From the NCBI GenBank assembly GCA_903944755.1, contig CAJATB010000194.1, positions 1 to 26,819 of the forward strand: a DNA stretch of 26,819 bases. Reading direction: 5' to 3'. The notes under the pieces are model-generated. The model worked only from the letters and a program-made list of their open reading frames with translations, was not told the origin of the DNA and did no database searches. Origin of the DNA: an uncultured Bacteroidota bacterium. Lineage in GTDB: Bacteria > Bacteroidota > Bacteroidia > Chitinophagales > Chitinophagaceae. This document shows positions 18,339 through 25,626 of this stretch, one piece after another. Within the stretch, counting starts at the first letter, position 1. The number at the start of each line of letters is the position of its first letter. Position numbers and translations under genes: made by a program.

Positions 18339-18761
18339 TTATTTCAAGTACGCCTTTATCCATTTGTTTTCCATCGCCCTCATAATTGCCGCATCTTTGG
18401 GTTTCTTGTCTTTATAACCACAGAAGTGTAAGGCGCCATGAAAAATAACCCTTAATAGTTCTTCCTTAATAGTTGTTCCTAGTTGTATTGCATTATCTCT
18501 AACCCTGTCTATGCTTATATAAACTTCTGCAACCAATTGTCCTTTAACCTCGGAAAGGTCAAAACTTATAATATCGGTGTAATAGTCATGATCTAAAAAC
18601 TGGCGATTAATGTCAAGTAGGTATTTGTCAGAACAAAAAACATATTGCAAATCGTTAATTACAAAACCTTCCTTGCGTACTTGCTTGGTTATAAATAGTT
18701 TAAGCATGCTCCTTTGTGTAAGGGTTGCTTTCTTGTCTGCGGAATTAAAAGAAATAGACAT
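18339..18761 (-). CDS. ybeY: Endoribonuclease YbeY (rRNA maturation factor)
   Basis: YbeY is a zinc-dependent RNase acting in 16S rRNA 3'-end maturation and ribosome quality control. The 140-residue size is typical. The zinc site H-x3-H-x5-H reads H108-G-A-L-H112-F-C-G-Y-K-D118: the third His is replaced by Asp, a GYKDK variant that I recall from other Bacteroidota members, so the metal may still be held. Other hallmarks are the N-terminal NxxFLDHDYYTDIISF and AEVYISIDRV. It is transcribed leftward toward the parS sites and is divergent from feoA; no perfect promoter box is visible before it. Confidence 0.94.
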   Translation of the reverse strand: MSISFNSADKKATLTQRSMLKLFITKQVRKEGFVINDLQYVFCSDKYLLDINRQFLDHDYYTDIISFDLSEVKGQLVAEVYISIDRVRDNAIQLGTTIKEELLRVIFHGALHFCGYKDKKPKDAAIMRAMENKWIKAYLK

Positions 18762-18800
18762 ACAATAACATTTAAATTATTGCTCCAAATTTCGTAACAA

Positions 18801-18827
18801 TTTGTGTAATAAAGCAAACTATCTTTG
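18801..18827 (+). promoter_or_regulatory. feoA-nadD promoter
   Basis: TTTG (18801-18804), a 15-base spacer and TATCTTTG (18820-18827) stand ten bases before the ATG at 18838. The -7 box is a perfect TAnnTTTG. Confidence 0.55.
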
Positions 18828-18837
18828 TTGTATAATT

Positions 18838-19068
18838 ATGAAGAAACTATCTGAGCTAAAAATTGGAGAATCTGGAACCATTCATTCGTTTGAAAATGAT
18901 GACATCTTCTTAAAACTTATGGAAATGGGTTGTATTCCGGGTGAAGAAATAACAGTAGAACAAGTTGCTCCATTGGGCGACCCAATAAGCATATCTGTCG
19001 CTGGATACCAATTAAGTTTAAGAATGAACGAGGCGGATACTATTTTTATTTCTCAAAATAAACACTAA
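18838..19068 (+). CDS. feoA: FeoA-family protein
   Basis: This 76-residue SH3-like protein matches FeoA, the small cytosolic partner of the ferrous iron transporter FeoB. Visible hallmarks are LSELKIGESGTI, LKLMEMGCIPGEEITV and a C-terminal ISISVAGYQLSLRMNEA in parts. I chose the ATG at 18838 because an in-frame TTG 36 bases earlier lies inside the promoter. No feoB follows; the next gene, 22 bases on, is nadD. Either feoB is elsewhere or this copy has another task. Confidence 0.9.
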   Translation: MKKLSELKIGESGTIHSFENDDIFLKLMEMGCIPGEEITVEQVAPLGDPISISVAGYQLSLRMNEADTIFISQNKH

Positions 19069-19090
19069 TCGCTGTTAATCAATTAGTTAT

Positions 19091-19663
19091 ATGAAAATAG
19101 GTTTGTTTTTTGGTTCCTTCAACCCCATTCACAATGGACACCTAATTGTTGCAAGTTATGTTGCAAACAATACAGACTTGAATCAGGTTTGGCTGGTAGT
19201 GTCTCCACAGAACCCACAAAAATTACAAAGCACCTTATTAAACGAGTACGACCGTTTACATTTAGCACAGATAGCAGTAGAGGAAGATAATCAATTACGC
19301 GTATCAGATATAGAATTTAAATTACCTAAACCCTCTTACACAATTGATACACTCACTTATTTAGCAGAACAATATCCTCAACATGAATTTTCTGTGATTC
19401 TTGGTGGTGATAGTTTTTACAACTTGCCTAAGTGGAAAAATTTTGAAACTATAATAAAAAACTACCGACTCATTGTTTATAGACGAGAGGGGTTTGAAAT
19501 ATTAGATACCTATGGTGCAAACTTAGTTTATTTAGAAGCACCCTTATTGCAACTATCGGCAACCTTAATTCGTAATAATAGAAAGGGGGGTATTACCATT
19601 AGATATTTAGTACCAGAAAAAGTAAGGGAAGAAATTGAAAATAATAATTATTTTAAAGACTAA
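19091..19663 (+). CDS. nadD: Nicotinate-nucleotide adenylyltransferase
   Basis: NadD transfers AMP from ATP to nicotinate mononucleotide, the second-last step of NAD synthesis, in the cytosol. The 190-residue protein has the nucleotidyltransferase N-terminus GLFFGSFNPIHNGH with the (H/T)xGH motif H14-N-G-H17, GGDSFYNLPKWKNFE in the middle, and the late S156-A-T158-L-I-R161 motif (family ISSTxIR). It is in an apparent operon with feoA and convergent with the DUF2480 gene, only seven bases away, with no terminator between them. Confidence 0.96.
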   Translation: MKIGLFFGSFNPIHNGHLIVASYVANNTDLNQVWLVVSPQNPQKLQSTLLNEYDRLHLAQIAVEEDNQLRVSDIEFKLPKPSYTIDTLTYLAEQYPQHEFSVILGGDSFYNLPKWKNFETIIKNYRLIVYRREGFEILDTYGANLVYLEAPLLQLSATLIRNNRKGGITIRYLVPEKVREEIENNNYFKD

Positions 19664-19670
19664 AAAATAA

Positions 19671-20180
19671 TTAGCTTTTCTTTTTATATACGGGCACTGT
19701 ACTACAAGGCTCACCATACATTATACTTTTTACAGTAGGGCGCAGCTTATGTGTAATAGCAACATAAGCAGATTCACTAATCGGTGTTTCTCCACAGCCT
19801 TTAATAACAACCCTTTGGTCTGTATAGTCCGCTGCATTTAGTTTAGCAATATTATTTAATAAAACCTGTTCACGCACTTTATTAAGGTCACCAAAATAAA
19901 CCGATTCAGCAACCGGCGTTAAAGAAGAAACAATTAACATATTTGCCCACATAGGAATTATGGCATCAGTAGAACAATATATACCAACAATTTTATTTTC
20001 AAATACTGGCCAGTTTACATTCTGTAGTGCCGCTCTGAAATCCTTCTCTTTCAAGATTAATTCCATAAACAAAAAAGGTTTAATGTCAAATAACACAATT
20101 TCATTAGGTGGTATAAAACTTGCTAAGTCTATAGATATTAAACCACTATCGGCAACCTTATTGTTTAGTAATTCTGACAT
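19671..20180 (-). CDS. DUF2480 family protein
   Basis: This 169-residue soluble protein matches DUF2480, a family I know only from Bacteroidota. Family-like segments are NKVADSGLISIDL, EIVLFDIKPFLF, LILKEKDFR, QRVVIKGCGETPI and the C-terminal KSIMYGEPCSTVPVYK. Conserved Cys residues in KGC and EPCST hint at a metal or cofactor site, which is inference. Function is unknown. It lies between a terminator and nadD and seems to be transcribed alone. Confidence 0.88.
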   Translation of the reverse strand: MSELLNNKVADSGLISIDLASFIPPNEIVLFDIKPFLFMELILKEKDFRAALQNVNWPVFENKIVGIYCSTDAIIPMWANMLIVSSLTPVAESVYFGDLNKVREQVLLNNIAKLNAADYTDQRVVIKGCGETPISESAYVAITHKLRPTVKSIMYGEPCSTVPVYKKKS

Positions 20181-20184
20181 GGTT

Positions 20185-20192
20185 CAAAATTA
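20185..20192 (-). promoter_or_regulatory. -7 box of the DUF2480 gene
   Basis: TAATTTTG on the minus strand is a perfect TAnnTTTG only four bases before the ATG, implying a leaderless mRNA. No good -33 element is seen, so the call is moderate. Confidence 0.4.
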
Positions 20193-20239
20193 AGCAGAAA
20201 TTAGGGAAATAGACATTTAAGCCTTTTCGATTTAGGGAT

Positions 20240-20270
20240 AAAAAAAGACCTCCGAAAATCGGAGGTCTTT
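20240..20270 (-). terminator. Terminator after the ppiD-like gene
   Basis: A perfect 9-base-pair stem GACCTCCGA/TCGGAGGTC (20247-20267) with loop AAA is followed on the minus strand by a run of T. It separates the foldase gene from the DUF2480 gene. Confidence 0.88.
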
Positions 20271-20290
20271 TAAATTAGTGTAAAAACCAA

Positions 20291-22375
20291 TTAATATAGT
20301 TTAGACCTGTTGTCTTGAATTGTAGCTATTTTTTTCAAAGCAATATTCGACCTAAACATATTACTTCTAGTTCTTTGTAATAAATCTGCGGCAAAGTAAG
20401 TAGGATCCCGTGTAGGGGCTTTTGTACCGATTGAATTAACAGAAACAACAAAAACACCAGTATTTCCAGCAATTGGCGCACTTGGTTTATTTACCAGGGC
20501 CTTATTAAAAGCAGCACCTAATACTTTAGGCTCGTTACCAATACCGTTAATCATTGTATAATTGAAGTTTAAACTATCTGCAAACTGAACTGGTGCTTTC
20601 GCACTAATTGAAATAGCTTCTAAATTTGCGCCTTTTAAAGAAGTTTTAATTTTTTCGGCCTTCTTTTGATCTCTAATAATACCCTCAACTTGCGGACGAG
20701 CACTTTCAACACTTAATAGGCCAGCTTTTTCTTCACTAGTAATTATAGCAACATAATAATTATCGGCTATCTCAAAGGGCTCGGAAATATCATTAACGTC
20801 TTTTTCAAAAACCCAACGAACAAAGGTTCTGGACTCACCAATTCCCTGAATTTCAAAATCATTTTCTTTAATGCCAACCGCTGGCAAAACTTGTAACCCT
20901 TGTTTAACGGCATTAGCATTGAAAGATTTAAGGTCTTTACTGGCAGATGCAAATTGTGCAGCGGCTGTAGAAGCAGTATTGATTGTCTCATTACTTGGTA
21001 AAATGCTTTTTGATAGATACGCAATTTTATAGGCTGTGTTTCTTTGAGTTTGTTTAAGTATTTCAATTACATGGTAACCAAAATCGGTTTTAACCACCGC
21101 TCTTGTGCCTACTGTATTATCAAAAGAGAAATCATTAAAAGCGGGAGTCATTTGCGCTTGTGGGAACATTTCATATTTACCACCATTCGTCTTGCTTCCG
21201 CCATCATCAGAATATTTTGCCACCAATGATTCAAAAGAAGCACCACTTGCAATAGCATAATTAATACTATCGGCTAATTTTTTTGCAACACTATCTTCTC
21301 TAATTAGTGCTCCTGTTTGTGGGTTAGCGGTAGCAATTAAAATATGTTTAACACTTGCACTATCGGGCCATTGTTTTGTACCTATAATTTTTGCAATTGT
21401 GTAATTTCTTGCATCCACATAAGGACCATATATATTACCAACACCCACCCTTAATATAGAATCTTTTTGTGGAATTTGAATTGATTTTGCACTAATATAA
21501 CTATTATAAAAGGGTATCTCTGTTCCAATTTTGTTTAAAAAAGAAACGGCGTCTGAGGCTTTTAGAAAACTATCTTTTAATGAAATAATATTAGCTAAAG
21601 CAGCTGCAGAATCAGCACCAGAAGCACTTGCGTTAAAGCCAACGAAGCTTATATTTCTACTACCTTCTTCCACCTGGTAAGCTGGAGCGTTATCTTTTAA
21701 ATAAGTAGCAATTTCCTCGGCGCTAACTTTTATTACACTATCTGAAATTGTGTTATACGGAACATTAATGTAAGTAATTGAAGCAATACTATTAGACTCA
21801 TTAAATTGCTTCTCAAGCATCCATTTAGGAACCTGTACCCCTTTAACAATTAAAGCTTGAAATTTATTTCTAATTCTATTTTGAATTGAAGGAGCTATAT
21901 AAAACTTTTCAATTTGATTTATTTGATCTTGGTTTTTACTTTTCTTAATTTGAGCAAGTGCTTGTTTCGCATCATTCACTTTAAACTCACCAGTAACCTT
22001 ATCAGTAAATTCTTGTTTAAAAGGCGACTCATTACCAAACAATACATCGGACAATTCTTTAGCGCCAACCGTTAACCCTAGCTTACCTTCTTCTGATTTT
22101 ACTAAAAGGCGGTCAACTTCTTGATTCCATAAATAACCAATCATTTGCTCACGTTTAATTCCTTGTGAAGCATAGTTTTGAACTTGAATGTCCAATTTTT
22201 CTTCAAAATCAACTTTATTAATTACTTCCCCATTAACTTGCCCAAGTGTAGTGATATCATTACTACGTCTACCGCTATTTGCACCATCTTGTAGAATAAA
22301 TGCAACTAGGGCGATTACAATAATTGTGAAAATAATCCACGTTCCTTTTTCTCTAATGTTCTGAATAATTGACAT
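20291..22375 (-). CDS. Membrane-anchored peptidyl-prolyl isomerase, PpiD/SurA type
   Basis: This 694-residue protein is a probable periplasmic chaperone and prolyl isomerase tethered to the inner membrane. It starts MSIIQNIREKG, followed by one transmembrane helix (WIIFTIIVIALVAFIL, about 12-27), a SurA_N-like chaperone region (about 40-250), one parvulin domain (about 340-440: KHILIA, SFESLVAKYSDD, GGKYEMFP, VVKTDFGYHVIEI) and a C-terminal helical part. This is the layout of E. coli PpiD with a slightly larger size. The ATG at 22375 is preferred over one at 22432 because the -7 box lies between them and the N-terminus then matches the family. It flanks the origin candidate and is transcribed away from it. 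Confidence 0.92.
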   Translation of the reverse strand: MSIIQNIREKGTWIIFTIIVIALVAFILQDGANSGRRSNDITTLGQVNGEVINKVDFEEKLDIQVQNYASQGIKREQMIGYLWNQEVDRLLVKSEEGKLGLTVGAKELSDVLFGNESPFKQEFTDKVTGEFKVNDAKQALAQIKKSKNQDQINQIEKFYIAPSIQNRIRNKFQALIVKGVQVPKWMLEKQFNESNSIASITYINVPYNTISDSVIKVSAEEIATYLKDNAPAYQVEEGSRNISFVGFNASASGADSAAALANIISLKDSFLKASDAVSFLNKIGTEIPFYNSYISAKSIQIPQKDSILRVGVGNIYGPYVDARNYTIAKIIGTKQWPDSASVKHILIATANPQTGALIREDSVAKKLADSINYAIASGASFESLVAKYSDDGGSKTNGGKYEMFPQAQMTPAFNDFSFDNTVGTRAVVKTDFGYHVIEILKQTQRNTAYKIAYLSKSILPSNETINTASTAAAQFASASKDLKSFNANAVKQGLQVLPAVGIKENDFEIQGIGESRTFVRWVFEKDVNDISEPFEIADNYYVAIITSEEKAGLLSVESARPQVEGIIRDQKKAEKIKTSLKGANLEAISISAKAPVQFADSLNFNYTMINGIGNEPKVLGAAFNKALVNKPSAPIAGNTGVFVVSVNSIGTKAPTRDPTYFAADLLQRTRSNMFRSNIALKKIATIQDNRSKLY

Positions 22376-22399
22376 AGTTCTATTATTAATATAAGGTTG

Positions 22400-22432
22400 C
22401 AAAAATAATGGTTTCTGAGTATGAATATGCAA
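22400..22432 (-). promoter_or_regulatory. Promoter of the ppiD-like gene
   Basis: On the minus strand TTG (22432-22430), a 22-base spacer and TATTTTTG (22407-22400), a perfect TAnnTTTG, stand 24 bases before the ATG. Confidence 0.5.
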
Positions 22433-22478
22433 CTAGGGATTAAATATCAGTGTATTTTTTAAGTATATTGGTATATAA

Positions 22479-22487
22479 TAATACACA
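22479..22487 (+). promoter_or_regulatory. DnaA box, one mismatch
   Basis: TAATACACA differs from the consensus TTATnCACA at one base. It is the leftmost element of the candidate origin. Confidence 0.35.
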
Positions 22488-22494
22488 AGGGTTC

Positions 22495-22503
22495 GGTGGA
22501 TAA
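22495..22503 (-). promoter_or_regulatory. DnaA box, one mismatch
   Basis: On the minus strand TTATCCACC differs from the canonical TTATCCACA only in the last base. Confidence 0.4.
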
Positions 22504-22632
22504 ATAAAAAAATGGTGGATATCGCCCCTTTTTGCGTGAATAATCCTTAATAACTATAGAATAAGTACATTAGGAATTAAGAAGAAATACGTTTTTACTA
22601 AAAAACCGTGAAGTTTATACCCGTTAATTAAC

Positions 22633-22641
22633 AGTGTATAA
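22633..22641 (-). promoter_or_regulatory. DnaA box, one mismatch, inside a dyad
   Basis: On the minus strand TTATACACT differs from the consensus only in the last base. It overlaps an AACAGT-N6-ACTGTT dyad at 22630-22647 that could also bind a repressor. Confidence 0.4.
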
Positions 22642-22776
22642 ACTGTTGATTAAAAAAATTATTCTAAAATTATAAAAAAGTTAAGTGAAACTGTAGAATT
22701 CTATTATACTAACTATTATTACATAATAGAGATAATTCATAGTTTATAATAAACAACATATAGATTAAAAATAAAC

Positions 22777-22785
22777 TGTGTATAA
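22777..22785 (-). promoter_or_regulatory. DnaA box, perfect
   Basis: TTATACACA on the minus strand matches TTWTnCACA fully. With the next box it forms a perfect 10-base inverted repeat (CTGTGTATAA at 22776-22785, TTATACACAG at 22799-22808) with a 13-base spacer. Confidence 0.6.
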
Positions 22786-22798
22786 TTAAGATATACAC

Positions 22799-22807
22799 TT
22801 ATACACA
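22799..22807 (+). promoter_or_regulatory. DnaA box, perfect
   Basis: TTATACACA on the plus strand is the second arm of the inverted box pair and matches the consensus fully. Confidence 0.6.
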
Positions 22808-22920
22808 GCCGTAATAGTATTAGTTTGTTTATATAAATGTATTAGAACTTAATACTACAGTAGAAATCCACATTTCCTTTTTTATACTCTAAATCAAAAT
22901 AAACTACTTTTATTCCATCC

Positions 22921-23100
22921 TATTAAAACAACCCTTTTATGATCCGATAAATACATAAATTTAGCATTACATAAAATACTAAATTTATTACTAATTAAAT
23001 AATTAATTGATAATCAATAATATATGTGAAAAATTAATAAAAAACTAAGCTAATTAGTAAATAAATTACTAAAATATTTAGTTTATTAACAGTTTATCCC
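22921..23100. other. AT-rich unwinding-element candidate
   Basis: About 180 bases almost free of G and C, rich in AATTAAT, TTAGTAAATAAATTACTAA-like blocks, lie to the right of the DnaA boxes. A relaxed DnaA box, TTTTTCACA on the minus strand, lies within it at 23025-23033. Easy melting fits a DNA unwinding element. It also contains the recA upstream region, where no perfect TAnnTTTG box is seen. Confidence 0.45.
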
Positions 23101-23142
23101 TATCTTCACATAAATATTAAAGAAAATATAAAACGACTAACC

Positions 23143-24153
23143 ATGATTAACGCAGAAAAACTAAAGGCCTTAAAACTAACAATGGATAAAATTGACAAAG
23201 ACTACGGAAAAGGTAGTGTCATGATGTTAAACGAGCGAAGCCAAGAACCACATGAAGTAATTTCAACAGGCTCAATTGGGCTAGATACTGCGTTAGGAAT
23301 AGGTGGTTTACCAAAAGGAAGAATTGTAGAAATATACGGACCAGAGTCTTCAGGTAAAACAACTTTAGCAATTCATGTTATAGCAGAAGCGCAGAAAAAA
23401 GGTGGATTATGTGCTATTATCGATGCTGAACATGCTTTTGATAGTGCTTATGCTAAAAAAATAGGTGTTGATGTTGATAACCTATTAGTTTCTCAACCTG
23501 ATTACGGGGAGCAAGCTTTAGAAATTGCTGACCGTTTAATTTTATCAGGAGCAATTGATGTACTTGTAATAGATTCAGTAGCTGCTTTAGTACCAAAAAG
23601 CGAATTAGAAGGGGAAATGGGTGACTCTAAAATGGGTTTACATGCACGTTTAATGTCTCAAGCATTAAGAAAATTAACGGCAACAATTAATAAAACAGGT
23701 ACCATTTGTATTTTTATTAACCAATTGCGTGAAAAAATTGGTGTTATGTTTGGTAACCCTGAAACAACAACAGGTGGTAATGCATTAAAATTTTATGCTT
23801 CTGTTCGTTTAGATATTAGAAGAATGGCTCAAATTAAAGACGGCGATGCCGCAATAGGTAACAGAGTAAAAGTAAAAGTGGTTAAAAATAAAGTTGCCCC
23901 TCCTTTTAGAGCTGCAGAATTTGAAATTATTTTTGGAGAAGGAATTAGTAAAATAGGAGAAATTATTGATATGGGTGTTGAATTAGAGATTATTCAAAAG
24001 AGCGGAAGCTGGTTTAGTTATGATAGTAATAAACTAGGTCAGGGAAGGGATTCGGTAAAAACAATTTTACACGACAATCCAGAAATGGCCAACGAGATAG
24101 AGGCGAAAATCAGAGCAAAAATTGCGGCTAAACTAGAAGAAGCTGCGAAATAA
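23143..24153 (+). CDS. recA: Recombinase A
   Basis: RecA forms filaments on single-stranded DNA, catalyses strand exchange and triggers self-cleavage of LexA-type repressors. The 336-residue protein has Walker A GPESSGKT at 66-73, the Walker B region VLVIDSVAALVP, the L1/L2 DNA-binding loops (SELEGEMGDSKMGLHARLMSQ and IGVMFGNPETTTGGNALKFY in parts) and a lysine/alanine-rich C-terminus without the long acidic tail of E. coli RecA. It is the first gene right of the origin candidate and is transcribed away from it. A strong terminator follows it. Confidence 0.98.
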   Translation: MINAEKLKALKLTMDKIDKDYGKGSVMMLNERSQEPHEVISTGSIGLDTALGIGGLPKGRIVEIYGPESSGKTTLAIHVIAEAQKKGGLCAIIDAEHAFDSAYAKKIGVDVDNLLVSQPDYGEQALEIADRLILSGAIDVLVIDSVAALVPKSELEGEMGDSKMGLHARLMSQALRKLTATINKTGTICIFINQLREKIGVMFGNPETTTGGNALKFYASVRLDIRRMAQIKDGDAAIGNRVKVKVVKNKVAPPFRAAEFEIIFGEGISKIGEIIDMGVELEIIQKSGSWFSYDSNKLGQGRDSVKTILHDNPEMANEIEAKIRAKIAAKLEEAAK

Positions 24154-24191
24154 GAATATAGTAAACTTGTTTTTTAAAGGTTAGTAGGTAC

Positions 24192-24221
24192 AAACCGCAT
24201 CATTTATGGTGCGGTTTTTTT
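24192..24221 (+). terminator. recA terminator overlapping the next start codon
   Basis: AAACCGCATCA (24192-24202) pairs with TGGTGCGGTTT (24207-24217) with one wobble and a 4-base loop, and a T run follows to 24221. The ATG at 24206 begins at the last loop base. Confidence 0.82.
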
Positions 24222-25117
24222 ATATTTATAGAAACATATCTAGATTGATTTATCTTTTAAAAATTATTATAAGGGCTGCACTTTGGTTGTTTTGTAATAA
24301 TATTCATATTAAAAACAAACACCTCTTTTCAAAAAAAGGGCCATTATTAATTTTTGCAAATCACCCTAATTCTTTTTTAGACGCTATAATAATTGCCTCT
24401 AATTATAATAGAAGAGTATATTTTTTAGCGAGAGGAGATGTTTTTAATAAACCAATTTTCCGCTTTTTATTATCGACACTTAATATGATTCCTGTTTATA
24501 GGCTAAGAGAAGGAAAAGAAAATTTACACTTAAATGATTCTACTTTTAAAGCATCTATTAAATTATTAATAAAGGGAGAAGCTGTTTTAATTTTTATAGA
24601 AGGAACTTGTATTAATTCACACGAATTACAACCACTTAAAAAGGGTACAGCACGAATTTTAGAAGGAGTACAAGAAAAAGGAGTTTTTCCTGCGGTACAG
24701 GCCATAGGTATTGCTTATAACCAATTACGCGGCATTGGAAAAATAGTTAATATTAGTATTTCTAATTTTAATTTCAATAAACAAATTTTAACTTCAAGCG
24801 ATCGTGTTTTATTTAATAAAATGGCAACTATTGTTTTAAAAGAAAACACAATTCAACCAGCACTAAAAACAAATTTCAAAAAAACACCACTATATTATTT
24901 ATACAAACCATATTATAAATTTATTTATAATTGGGTTGCTAATAAAACCAAAGAAACGGTGTTTTTTGATTCGGTACTTTTTAGTGTTTTACTTTTTACC
25001 TACCCCATATTTTTAGGCCTATTGTTTTCTATTCTTTATTTTTTACACATACCCCTACCAATAATTTTAATTACCTTAGCGTCTATTATACTATTAAGTA
25101 AAAAAATTACCTATTAG
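24206..25117 (+). CDS. PlsC-like glycerophospholipid acyltransferase
   Basis: This is a 303-residue membrane protein, probably a 1-acyl-glycerol-3-phosphate acyltransferase of phospholipid synthesis. It has an N-terminal hydrophobic segment (about 12-30), the catalytic motif N52-H53-P-N-S-F-L-D59 (one residue longer between His and Asp than the classical NHx4D, as in the 'NHPNxxxDA' subgroup), the E132-G-T134 substrate motif, and two C-terminal membrane helices (about 252-300). The start is uncertain: the ATG at 24206 lies in the recA terminator loop, no other ATG occurs before residue 93, and TTG at 24245 (codon 14) is the best alternative. The next gene mgsA follows by 35 bases. Confidence 0.82.
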   Translation: MVRFFYIYRNISRLIYLLKIIIRAALWLFCNNIHIKNKHLFSKKGPLLIFANHPNSFLDAIIIASNYNRRVYFLARGDVFNKPIFRFLLSTLNMIPVYRLREGKENLHLNDSTFKASIKLLIKGEAVLIFIEGTCINSHELQPLKKGTARILEGVQEKGVFPAVQAIGIAYNQLRGIGKIVNISISNFNFNKQILTSSDRVLFNKMATIVLKENTIQPALKTNFKKTPLYYLYKPYYKFIYNWVANKTKETVFFDSVLFSVLLFTYPIFLGLLFSILYFLHIPLPIILITLASIILLSKKITY

Positions 25118-25152
25118 CCTTAAACCGATTGAAACATCAAGGACCCTTAAGT

Positions 25153-25608
25153 ATGAATCCAAACATTAGAAGACTAGAAAAAAGAAAAAGAATAGCACTT
25201 ATTGCACATGACAATAAAAAAAAGGATTTAATTGAATGGGCTGTGCACAATAAAATAGCGTTATCAAAACACTCTTTAGTTGCCACGGGTACTACGGGCA
25301 GGTTGGTTGAAGAAGCGCTTGACCAACCTGTGACCAAATTATTGAGCGGCCCACTAGGCGGTGATCAACAAATTGGAGCAATGATTGCTACGGGCGATAT
25401 TGACGTTGTTTTCTTCTTTTTTGACCCCATGGAAGCGCAACCACACGATAGTGATGTAAAGGCGCTTTTGCGCCTAGCTGTTGCCTGGAATTTACCCATG
25501 GCTTGTGACAGGACTACCGCCGACTTCTTAATGACATCCAACCTCATGAAGGACGTGTACGAATACGAACTCCCAAACTACACGCACTATTTAAACAGAA
25601 AGGTTTAA
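25153..25608 (+). CDS. mgsA: Methylglyoxal synthase
   Basis: MgsA turns dihydroxyacetone phosphate into methylglyoxal and phosphate, a bypass that relieves phosphorylated-sugar stress. With the ATG at 25153 (not a TTG 24 bases earlier) the 151-residue protein aligns without shift to the E. coli numbering: H19, D20, G66, the catalytic base D71 (GPLGGDQQIG), H98 and D101 (PHDSDVKALLRLA). All known active-site residues are therefore present. It lies between the acyltransferase and uvrB and is likely co-transcribed with the former. Confidence 0.95.
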   Translation: MNPNIRRLEKRKRIALIAHDNKKKDLIEWAVHNKIALSKHSLVATGTTGRLVEEALDQPVTKLLSGPLGGDQQIGAMIATGDIDVVFFFFDPMEAQPHDSDVKALLRLAVAWNLPMACDRTTADFLMTSNLMKDVYEYELPNYTHYLNRKV

Positions 25609-25615
25609 TAGTTCG

Positions 25616-25623
25616 TAAATTTG
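25616..25623 (+). promoter_or_regulatory. Possible internal -7 box of uvrB
   Basis: TAAATTTG is a perfect TAnnTTTG match ending three bases before the uvrB ATG at 25627. No clear -33 element is seen. If active it would give a leaderless uvrB mRNA. Confidence 0.35.
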
Positions 25624-25626
25624 ACC

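Larger units (their letters stand above)
22440..23142. other. oriC: Candidate chromosome replication origin (oriC)
   Basis: This 700-base gap has no gene and is extremely AT-rich. It contains two perfect DnaA boxes in inverted orientation, several one-mismatch boxes and a long AT-only flank next to recA. Genes to the left mostly run left and those to the right all run right, as expected on either side of an origin. Two parS sites and mnmG lie about 4 kb away. dnaA is not in the window, but in Bacteroidota dnaA and oriC need not be adjacent. Origin activity is inferred. Confidence 0.6.

Noticed and set aside
22861..22880. AAATCCACA as a further DnaA box
   Set aside because: Two mismatches to the consensus; too weak to count in so AT-rich a region.
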